From positions 124,001 to 188,000 of the forward strand of contig JAOPJZ010000002.1 in NCBI GenBank assembly GCA_025517525.1: a DNA stretch of 64,000 nt, in the 5' to 3' direction. The notes below the pieces were generated by a model, which did not search any database, was not told the origin of the DNA, and saw nothing but the letters and a program-made list of their open reading frames with translations. Positions 44,911-51,035 of the stretch are shown here, piece after piece. The position numbers and the translations under genes were made by a program. The stretch is from Natronosalvus hydrolyticus (GTDB lineage: Archaea > Halobacteriota > Halobacteria > Halobacteriales > Natrialbaceae). Position 1 is the first letter of the stretch; each line of letters starts with the position of its first letter.

Positions 44911-45126
44911 ATGCCCTCACCTGACAACCAACCCGACGTCCCGGATGAATCGGACGCTCGAGACGGCCCGGAGTCGCTCCCACCCATCGATTGCATCACC
45001 ATCGAAAACGACGACGGGCCGGACGAGTGTGCCATGTTCCCCCGCTACGGGAGCAACGAATCGTTGATGACTACCTGGATCTCCGCTCGCGAGGGATCGT
45101 ATGTCGACCGCGAGTCGATTCGATAA
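44911..45126 (+). CDS. DUF7511-like small protein
   Basis: 71 residues. The core CITIENDDGPDECAMFPRYG, then LMTTWISAREGSYVDRESIR, is a strongly conserved haloarchaeal micro-protein pattern (DUF7511 by memory). Two cysteines are present but no full metal site. Followed almost at once by a two-helix membrane protein gene, probably co-transcribed. Confidence 0.75.
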   Translation: MPSPDNQPDVPDESDARDGPESLPPIDCITIENDDGPDECAMFPRYGSNESLMTTWISAREGSYVDRESIR

Positions 45127-45127
45127 C

Positions 45128-45325
45128 ATGGGTCCCAGTGACGTCCTGACAGTCGTCGCCTTCTGGCTCGGCGCGCTGTTGCCGCTCGCGTACCTGCCGG
45201 TGATCTTGACCGGGTTGAACTCGACGACCCGCCTCGGTCTGTTCCTGGCGTTGCTGGTCCTCCACGTGGTTGCGCTCGTCGTCGGTCACGAGTATCCTCG
45301 AACCCGGCAACGCGCTGCGCGCTGA
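45128..45325 (+). CDS. Small two-helix membrane protein
   Basis: 65 residues from ATG 45128 (MGPSDVLTVVAFWLGALLPLAYLPVILTG). Two membrane helices joined by a short NSTTRLG turn, with a basic C-terminus. An ATG 27 nt earlier would overlap the previous gene by 26 nt; the later start leaves a 1-nt gap, which is the usual operon spacing. Function unknown. Confidence 0.6.
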   Translation: MGPSDVLTVVAFWLGALLPLAYLPVILTGLNSTTRLGLFLALLVLHVVALVVGHEYPRTRQRAAR

Positions 45326-45434
45326 CTCGAGACGTACAAGAAATCGATCTACACTGACTCGACCCCTCGAGAAATGTCATGAGACGCCGCTACTTTTCAC
45401 AATTGTCCGAACTCGAGTACAGTGACGTCTGTAA

Positions 45435-45617
45435 TCACTCGACACGCGGCATCGCCAGTAACTGTATCTGCGGGAGTCCACACTCGTCACAGACAATCGA
45501 TCGGTTTCCCTTGTAGGATTGACGAACGAGCACGCCATCCTCGCAGTTGTGACAGGGGCTGCCAGCCAGCGCCTGCAGGAGCTTCGCTCGATCGTCAGCC
45601 GTCGACGTCGTTGTCAT
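45435..45617 (-). CDS. HVO_A0556-type zinc-finger micro-protein
   Basis: 60 residues from ATG 45617 (MTTTSTADDRAKLLQALAGSPC). Two CxxC pairs (SPCHNCEDG and VCDECGLP) flank LVRQSYKGNRSI, the pattern of the HVO_A0556 zinc-finger family. Divergent from trmY. Role unknown; zinc-finger micro-proteins in Haloferax affect growth and biofilm traits, which may or may not apply here. Confidence 0.78.
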   Translation of the reverse strand: MTTTSTADDRAKLLQALAGSPCHNCEDGVLVRQSYKGNRSIVCDECGLPQIQLLAMPRVE

Positions 45618-45745
45618 GTCGGCAGCTCCGGTGGCAACGGCGCAAGTCCTTGGCCCTGCGAGTGCAGGTCTCGAGACCTCTATAGCGAACGAATTCGACG
45701 GCCGGAACCGGTAGGCGTATCCACGATAGCCTGTGAGAGTACGGT

Positions 45746-46345
45746 ATGCGCCAGTTCGTCTTACTCGCACACGACGTTCCCCTCGATGGTGAGTTCTCCC
45801 TCGACAACCTCGCCGGTGGGGCCGGCCGACTCGACGCCATCTGCCGGTCGATCACCGCCGCGTTCGTCACCTCACACGGGATTCGAACCGACGTGCGGGT
45901 CCACCTCGTGATTCAGGACACCTATACGATCACGTTCGATGGAGCCGATCTCCGGCGGCTGAACCCCGACGAACGCTCGACGGCCGCCCTGGTTCGCAAC
46001 GCCCTCGAGGTTCGCGAGGAAGCCATCGGTATGCTGCCCGCTGAGGCGAGCCCCGGCGTCGAACTGTACCGGTACGGACTCGAGACCGTCCTCGAGAACG
46101 TTGCCGATGGCACCGTTATTCAGCTCCACGAAGACGGCGAGTCGATTGCTTCAGTCGAGCTGTCAGCGCTTTCGGATCCCGTGTTCGTCCTTTCGGACCA
46201 CCACGACTTCACCGACTGGGAGGCCACGTTGCTCGCGGAACGAGTTGCCCGACGACTACGGCTCGGCCCGACGCGGTTGCACGCCGACCAGGCGATTACC
46301 GTCGCCCATCACGCGTTCGACACCGAGGGCTACACTCGGTTCTAG
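45746..46345 (+). CDS. trmY: tRNA pseudouridine(54)-N1-methyltransferase TrmY
   Basis: 199 residues. SPOUT-class methyltransferase that turns pseudouridine 54 into m1-pseudouridine in the T loop. Family features: MRQFVLLAHDVPLDGEFSLDNLAGGAGRLD, LVIQDTYTITFDGADLRRLNPDERSTAALVR, and the knot segment PVFVLSDHHDFTDWE. The substrate nucleoside is made by Pus10, encoded nearby. The TAG stop overlaps the end of an IS605-like repeat. Confidence 0.95.
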   Translation: MRQFVLLAHDVPLDGEFSLDNLAGGAGRLDAICRSITAAFVTSHGIRTDVRVHLVIQDTYTITFDGADLRRLNPDERSTAALVRNALEVREEAIGMLPAEASPGVELYRYGLETVLENVADGTVIQLHEDGESIASVELSALSDPVFVLSDHHDFTDWEATLLAERVARRLRLGPTRLHADQAITVAHHAFDTEGYTRF

Positions 46346-46396
46346 TGACTTCCCAAACGTGAACCCGTGGGTGAACTCTTGCGGTTCCCGTTCGAT
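46342..46396 (-). repeat. Orphan IS200/IS605-like right end, family A copy 2 (decayed)
   Basis: On the minus strand this is a copy of the repeat at 1906-1971: it ends in GGGAAGTCACTAG (one change) at 46342-46354, preceded by a decayed hairpin (GTGGGTGAACTC pairing only partly). Again the CTAG covers a stop codon, here that of trmY (46343-46345). The alignment of CTAGTG(A/G)CTTCCCAA and downstream CGTG-GTGAA and GTTCGAT blocks between the two sites is clear by eye. Confidence 0.6.
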
Positions 46397-46505
46397 ACCA
46401 GACAGTCGACGTTTGGGAGGGTACTAGAGACTCGAGCACAGGATTTTTTGGGATGGCAAAGCGCAAACACCAAAACCCCACCGTTCGACTATCAGATAAC
46501 TCGAT

Positions 46506-47030
46506 ATGTCCAAACGGAAGCGCCTCGTCGTCGTCTGTGGGTTGCCCGGCACCGGAAAAACCACCGTCGCCGGCGAGTTCGCTGCTCGGTTCGAGGCGGA
46601 CCGAATCCGCACCGACGTCGTTCGTAAAGACTGTTTTCCAGATCCCGAGTACACCGCTGGGGAGACGCGAGCGACCTACGACGAAACCCTCGAGCGGGCC
46701 GCACGGGCCCTCGAGCGCGATAACGTCGCCGTCGTCGACGGGACCTTTCGCCGGGAATCGTTTCGCAAGCAGGCTCGAGCTGTCGCCCGAGAGGAAGGCG
46801 CCGCGTTCGAACTGGTCCGCGTCGAGTGTGCAGAATCCGTCGTCCGTCGACGAATCGAAGCCCGAAAAGGCGACGAGAGCGATGCGGATTTCGACATCCA
46901 CAAACTGTTGCAATCGGAGTTCGAGCCGCCGACAATGGCTCATCACACTATCGACAACTCAGGGACGCTGCCGGAAATGCGCGAGCAGGTGACCGGTATC
47001 TGTGAACTGCTCGAGGTCACGGTTACCTGA
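46506..47030 (+). CDS. P-loop kinase-like AAA protein
   Basis: 174 residues. KRLVVVCGLPGTGKTTVAGEFA is the Walker A; IRTDVVRKDCFPDPEYTAGETRATYDE follows as the substrate-binding region and NVAVVDGTFRRESFR as Walker B-like strand; a lid (RRRIEARKG) is present. Similar to zeta-toxin/chloramphenicol-phosphotransferase-like small kinases and the archaeal AAA_33 group. Substrate unknown. Ends 190 nt before tRNA-Pro. Confidence 0.85.
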   Translation: MSKRKRLVVVCGLPGTGKTTVAGEFAARFEADRIRTDVVRKDCFPDPEYTAGETRATYDETLERAARALERDNVAVVDGTFRRESFRKQARAVAREEGAAFELVRVECAESVVRRRIEARKGDESDADFDIHKLLQSEFEPPTMAHHTIDNSGTLPEMREQVTGICELLEVTVT

Positions 47031-47219
47031 TCGGGGATGTTGTAACTGCATACCAGTCACCGGCCGACCAGGACGATTGGTGACCGGGAAGAGATATGAG
47101 ACGGTCCTCTGTGTTTTTTCTAATTGGTATCTGGTCTGTCAATCACTGATAAATGGCAGCGTGTCCGAGGCTATGGTTTTCGCAAACGTTAAACTGATTG
47201 CTGGCCTCGAGTCGAATGC

Positions 47220-47292
47220 GGGCCGGTGGGGTAGCTTGGCATCCTTCGGCCTTCGGGTGGCCGTAACCGCAGTTCGAATCTGCGCCGGCCCA
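47220..47292 (+). tRNA. tRNA-Pro (anticodon CGG)
   Basis: 73 nt folding as a full cloverleaf: acceptor GGGCCGG/CCGGCCC with discriminator A73, D arm with A14, G18G19 and A21, anticodon stem CGGCC/GGCCG closing the loop TTCGGGT (anticodon CGG, decoding CCG), variable TAAC, T arm CGCAG-TTCGAAT-CTGCG. CCA is not encoded. No intron. A T-rich CCCCTTTTCCC follows at about 47303 and could terminate it. Genes after it look accessory. Confidence 0.93.
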
Positions 47293-47356
47293 CTATATAC
47301 AAACCCCTTTTCCCGTATTTCCTGACAGATAGCGGCCGTTCTTCGGGGTGGTCTGT

Positions 47357-47755
47357 GTGACGGTACGTCACGGTATTCTCGAGTTCGTCGACGACCGGAC
47401 GGCTACCTGGCACGACGCCCGAACGTCGACACTCGTGGTGCCGTCGACGAAACTCCCGTTCTTTGGGATTTGCCTCCTCGAGCGGGGTACGCTCATCGAA
47501 ATCAAGGGGTGTCAAACCGAGACTGGTAACGGTTCGCGGTCGACTCGCGGGCGGTTTTACATCAAATACGGAGCCCATCGCCAGCTGCTCGAGGCCGTCG
47601 GGAGCTACCTGCTCGTTGTGTACGTCCCGCGGCCTGGGTTGCCCCAGGTGGCGCGGGCGATCGTACCCGCGAGTCTGGTCGACGAGTTACTCCGCGGTCG
47701 GTGGTACGACGTTGACGGCAACTGGTCTGAACAACAGGTCGCCAAACTCGCCTGA
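47357..47755 (+). CDS. Conserved orphan protein downstream of tRNA-Pro
   Basis: 132 residues from GTG 47357 (VTVRHGILEFVDDRTATWHDART); GTG 47348 is an alternative. Beta-rich, with VVPSTKLPFFGICLLERGTLIEIKG and RGRFYIKYGAHRQLLEAVGSYLLVVYVPRPG, then VPASLVDELL and WYDVDGNWSEQQVAKLA. I have seen this sort of protein near haloarchaeal integrated elements, with no function assigned. Its place directly behind a tRNA gene fits an integration hot spot. Confidence 0.65.
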   Translation: MTVRHGILEFVDDRTATWHDARTSTLVVPSTKLPFFGICLLERGTLIEIKGCQTETGNGSRSTRGRFYIKYGAHRQLLEAVGSYLLVVYVPRPGLPQVARAIVPASLVDELLRGRWYDVDGNWSEQQVAKLA

Positions 47756-47883
47756 AATCACGTGATTGGTCCCAAGACGACCGATCCGGCCCAGCCCATC
47801 GAGGGGGGGGGGTCGTTCGATGATCGGGAACGGTCATCCCTCGGGCGGTATTGATCACAATTCACTGGTCGAGAATAGCGGTG

Positions 47884-48042
47884 TCACTTGGGGTCACCGA
47901 GTTCTTCCGCTTCCCACTGTGAAGCGAGGCACTTGGCCAGTTCAGGCTGCCTGTGTTCTTTCACCAGGTGATGCTTGAGGGTATCGGTGGAACTGATCGT
48001 TTTCTTGCATATTTTGCAGTATAGCTCGGATTTAGTTGCCAT
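47884..48042 (-). CDS. 52-residue C2H2 zinc-finger micro-protein
   Basis: ATG at 48042 opens MATKSELYCKICKKTISST and the frame runs 52 codons to TGA at 47884. The finger is CxxC followed by HH and a second His in KHHLVKEH, a good C2H2 arrangement, then an acidic helical tail (CLASQWEAEELGDPK). Lysine content is higher than in most genes here, hinting at foreign origin. Convergent with the 47357 gene. Confidence 0.65.
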   Translation of the reverse strand: MATKSELYCKICKKTISSTDTLKHHLVKEHRQPELAKCLASQWEAEELGDPK

Positions 48043-48179
48043 ATTCGACTAACGATACAACAGTTCAAAAAAGATCGCGTACGAAAGCCTGACTCTTGGT
48101 CAATCTTTCATATTATCGCGGCCCTCGGTAACCGATCCGGTAACGCGGGTATTGATCGAGACAACGGCGGTGGTTCTCG

Positions 48180-48284
48180 GTGAGTACTGACCTCGAAAGC
48201 GAGCCCTGTCAGGAACACAGTGAGTGTCAGATTCCACTCGACGCGCTCTGTACTGGGTGCCAGCAAACCGACGTGAAGTTATAG
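48180..48284 (+). CDS. Possible 34-residue cysteine-rich micro-protein cut by a MITE
   Basis: GTG at 48180 reads VSTDLESEPCQEHSECQIP and then LCTGCQQTDVKL, ending at TAG 48282-48284. Cysteines form a C-x5-C and a C-x2-C pair, a zinc-ribbon-like set. The stop codon is supplied by the terminal repeat of the palindromic element that starts at 48280, so a longer protein may have been truncated. No clear promoter; low confidence. Confidence 0.3.
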   Translation: MSTDLESEPCQEHSECQIPLDALCTGCQQTDVKL

Positions 48285-48363
48285 TAGCCAGTGAAACGGT
48301 TTACACACCTATCGCGACACTGTCTTGCGATAGGGTGTGCAATGACTTTCACTGGCTACTATA
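48280..48363. repeat. 84-bp palindromic MITE-like element, intact copy
   Basis: Perfect 17-bp terminal inverted repeats TATAGTAGCCAGTGAAA / TTTCACTGGCTACTATA. Inside, ACACCTATCGC pairs with GCGATAGGGTGT (one bulge) around a short GACACTGTCTT loop, so nearly the whole element can fold into one hairpin. A close second copy is at 54809-54891 and a decayed one at 16145-16226. It encodes nothing. Confidence 0.85.
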
Positions 48364-48718
48364 GCTTGCTTCGAGGTGGTTGTTCTCAACACCGATGGAG
48401 CAACTTCTCGACCACCGTAGTCAGTCTCGGTTTATCGGTGATACTGCTGTTTGCTGTTGAAAATTGGCACGGTTGAGTAGTTCACTTGTGAGTATAGTTA
48501 CCGATTCGACTGGCTGTCTCACAGTCTGAGAACTCTACTCGAAATAAAGGGGTGACACGAATCGCGGTCACGGACTGTTGTCGCTCGCCGACTGCTGTGT
48601 GGTCTGCGGTCTGAGAGGGGGGACAGTAGCGATGGCTCTCCCGTTGTTGCGCTTGGATCGAAAAAATAATTGCACGGACCGAAATAACCGTGCCGTCAAA
48701 CGGCGGCGCCTGTGCCGA
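48364..48718. other. Intergenic region with no supported gene
   Basis: 355 bp between the palindromic element and the 3' end of the acidic repeat protein gene. A hydrophobic reading frame at about 48397-48475 (VSLGLSVILLFAVENW) may be the relic of a membrane protein broken by the element, but no start is seen. The last 60 bp contain the terminator of the leftward gene. Confidence 0.4.
48660..48693 (-). terminator. Hairpin plus T-run terminator for the acidic repeat protein
   Basis: GCACGG (48672-48677) pairs with CCGTGC (48688-48693), and on the minus strand the stem is followed by AATTATTTTTTCG. It lies 26 nt beyond the stop codon of the leftward gene, the form of an intrinsic terminator. 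Confidence 0.6.
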
Positions 48719-50233
48719 TTAGCCCAGGAACGTCAACGCAGGCTGGTCGTTGTCGTTATCGTCAGTATCGTTGGTGTCGTTTTCATCGTCAATTTCGTCG
48801 TCCTCGTCCAGTTCTTCCTCGAGGTCACTGGTATCTCCGAGAGTCATCGTCTCGGCGGTTGCATCCTCGATGGTGACTTCGCCGGCTGAGACGTATTCGA
48901 TAGTCTCGCCTTCGTCATCCTCGAGGTCGTTGTCGTCATCGTCTGCGACCGTATCGTCCTCATCGTCCATCTCATCATCGTCGTCGAGACCGTTGTCGTC
49001 ATCGTCGACGCCAACGTCGTTTTCATCGTCGTCCATCTCATCATCGTCGTCGAGACCGTTGTCGTCATCGTCGACGCCAACGTCGTTTTCATCGTCGTCC
49101 ATCTCGTCGTCGTCCATCTCGTCGTCGTCCGTCTCGAGTGACTCGATGGTCATCGATTCGATGGTGAGATCCTCGATATCGAACGTTTCGATGGTCAAGT
49201 GTTCGATCTCTTGGGTCTCGGTATCGTCCTCATCATCGACGTCGTTGTCGTCATCGTCGACGCCAACGTCGTTTTCGTCGTCGTCCATCTCGTCATCGTC
49301 GACACCGTTGTCGTCATCGTCTACGCCAACGTCGTTGTCGTCATCGTCCATCTCTTCATCATCGGTGTCGTTTTCGTCGTCGTCGTCATCGAAGAGTCCC
49401 TCGAAGAAGCCGCTGATACGGTCGAGGATGCCGTCATCGTCTTCGACATCGAGCGATTCGATGGTCAGCGTCTCGATGTTCATCTCTTCGATCGTGACGT
49501 TTTCGATGACGACCTCGTCAGCGTCTTCGTCGATGACATCAGCGTCATCGTCTACGCCAACGTCGTTTTCATCGTCGTCTGCGGCCGTCTCGTCATCATC
49601 TTCCATCTCGTCATCATCTTCCATCTCGTCATCATCTTCCATCTCGTCATCATCTTCCATCTCGTCATCATCGTCTACGCCAACGTCGTTTTCATCGTCG
49701 TCCATCTCATCCTCATCCATCTCGTCATCGTCCATCTCGTCCTCATCGAAGCTGAGGTCATCCATCGTGACTCCCTCGAGCTCGAGTGACTCGATGTGGA
49801 TGTCAGAGATGGTTACCTCGTATTCGTCGTCGGTATCGACGTCATTGTCATCGTCGACGTCGTTGTCGTTGTCGTCGAGACCGTTATCGTCATCGTCGAC
49901 GCCAACATCGTTTTCATCGTCGTCCATCTCGTCATCGTCAACGTCGTCGGTCTCGTCATCGTCGACGTCGTTGTCGTCCTCATCGAGTTCCTCGTCGAGT
50001 TCGTCATCCTCGATGTTCAACTCGTCGACGTTAAGTTCCTCGATTGTCACGTTCTCGAGTGTAACGTCCTCGAGTTCGAGTGACTCAACCTGTACGTTCT
50101 CGATTGTCGTTACGCTCATGTCTCCGCTCGCGTCGTCTCCGGCACTTGCCGCCCCCGCCAGGGCCGGGCCACCCGAAAGGGCGACCACGAGTGCGACGAA
50201 GATGACGCTAAGCTTGTGCAGTTTTGAAACCAT
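48719..50233 (-). CDS. Secreted hyper-acidic protein with pentapeptide-like repeats
   Basis: 504 residues. Signal peptide KLHKLSVIFVALVVALSGGPALAGAASA, then alternating blocks: (a) five-residue repeats such as VQVES-LELED-VTLEN-VTIEE-LNVDE-LNIED, with an aliphatic residue every fifth position as in pentapeptide-repeat beta-solenoids, and (b) Asp/Glu runs such as DDENDVGVDDDDNGLDDDDEM. Near residue 260 lies GILDRISGFFEGLF, the only amphipathic helix. It ends in PALTFLG. A truncated paralogue is at 57123. The coding DNA holds exact tandem repeats. Possible surface matrix or Ca/Mg-binding protein; not assignable. Confidence 0.85.
   Translation of the reverse strand: MVSKLHKLSVIFVALVVALSGGPALAGAASAGDDASGDMSVTTIENVQVESLELEDVTLENVTIEELNVDELNIEDDELDEELDEDDNDVDDDETDDVDDDEMDDDENDVGVDDDDNGLDDNDNDVDDDNDVDTDDEYEVTISDIHIESLELEGVTMDDLSFDEDEMDDDEMDEDEMDDDENDVGVDDDDEMEDDDEMEDDDEMEDDDEMEDDDETAADDDENDVGVDDDADVIDEDADEVVIENVTIEEMNIETLTIESLDVEDDDGILDRISGFFEGLFDDDDDENDTDDEEMDDDDNDVGVDDDDNGVDDDEMDDDENDVGVDDDDNDVDDEDDTETQEIEHLTIETFDIEDLTIESMTIESLETDDDEMDDDEMDDDENDVGVDDDDNGLDDDDEMDDDENDVGVDDDDNGLDDDDEMDDEDDTVADDDDNDLEDDEGETIEYVSAGEVTIEDATAETMTLGDTSDLEEELDEDDEIDDENDTNDTDDNDNDQPALTFLG
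48967..49098. repeat. Exact 66-bp tandem duplication within the acidic protein gene
   Basis: Two identical 66-bp units (48967-49032, 49033-49098) encode 22-residue D/E blocks of the protein. A further array of 18-bp units (about 49594-49668) encodes a repeated E-M-E-D-D-D. Both keep frame, so copy-number changes would alter length but not frame. Confidence 0.8.
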
Positions 50234-51035
50234 GCTTCAGAGCTTACACCGATATCGGGAGTAAAGGCGGGAGATTGTTTCAGATTAATCCGTAGAAAAG
50301 GTCGTTTTACGTCCACAACGGGGAATCACGGCATTTGACATGAGTACACTCGGAGATTACTGCTCGAGAATCCGGCCCCAAGCGAGTCGCACTGATTGCT
50401 TCGCTGCTTGCATTCGCCGTCTCTGCCATCGACTCACTTCCGAAACAACCGGTTACCGATACAGACGATATTACAGTATTCGTGATTTTCACCGTCACTT
50501 CGAGAACTATTCGTGACGAGGACTACTGCTGATCGTCGACTGACCGTCGTTGGTGGTTTCGTTGCCAGAAAAACCCCGCGTTCGAACACAATATACCCTG
50601 CGAGGCGACTTTTCGTCCTCAAGATGCGTCAACTCTCATCTGCTGGCGAGACTGTCCGACGAGGTGGAGGATGAAACGTCGTTGCAGGTGATGGCTGTGT
50701 GTACCGTACCCAGTGTATATCTGTATGACGTGAGCCAGCCGCTGTAATCTTCGAACGCCGGATGCGGATTTCTCGAGGGGAGTGACTGTTTCACGTCGAC
50801 CGATGCGTGAAACCGGACGCCCGTAATCGGTTTCACGCATCCGTTCAGGTTTGGGAAGCCACTAGTCAGGATCGTGCCTCTCTCGACATCTGGCATCCGA
50901 ACTGCTGGACGCTGAAGATCACGAGGGAAGCACCCGGCGGGTTGTTCCGCCACGGTGTTTACGTTTCAACAGTTGCGGTCTGGGTCATAGTCGCGAGGAA
51001 ACATGGTTGGTTTTATCACACGTCCGCTTGCAGAT
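50234..51035. other. Long intergenic region with an IS605-like hairpin
   Basis: 802 bp between divergent secreted-protein genes. No supported gene. The section 50802-50865 is a family A repeat. The segment 50335-50600 is free of repeats and has no coding character. Promoters for both flanking genes must lie at its ends. Confidence 0.5.
50802..50865 (+). repeat. Orphan IS200/IS605-like right end, family A copy 3
   Basis: Perfect 14-bp stem GATGCGTGAAACCG (50802-50815) / CGGTTTCACGCATC (50828-50841) around a 12-nt loop, then CGTTCAGGTTTGGGAAGCCACTAG to 50865, sharing its last 13 bases with copy 1. TTTCACG at about 50789-50795 could pair instead with CGTGAAA in the left arm, giving an alternative fold. 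Confidence 0.65.

Noticed and set aside
47220..47292. Duplicate att site of the tRNA-Pro 3' end within the window
   Set aside because: Looked for the CTGCGCCGGCCCA end downstream to 64 kb and saw no second copy.
48967..49668. Possible CRISPR array because of regular short repeats
   Set aside because: The repeats are contiguous codon repeats within a gene, without unique spacers; no cas genes are present.
48750..50264. 504-residue rightward serine-rich ORF
   Set aside because: It is the exact mirror of the acidic repeat gene; Asp codons (GAC/GAT) read in reverse give Ser/Val-like runs. No promoter or family similarity.
50307..50498. 63-residue leftward ORF in the long intergenic gap
   Set aside because: Ser/Thr-rich with no hydrophobic or motif structure; no promoter; chance frame.
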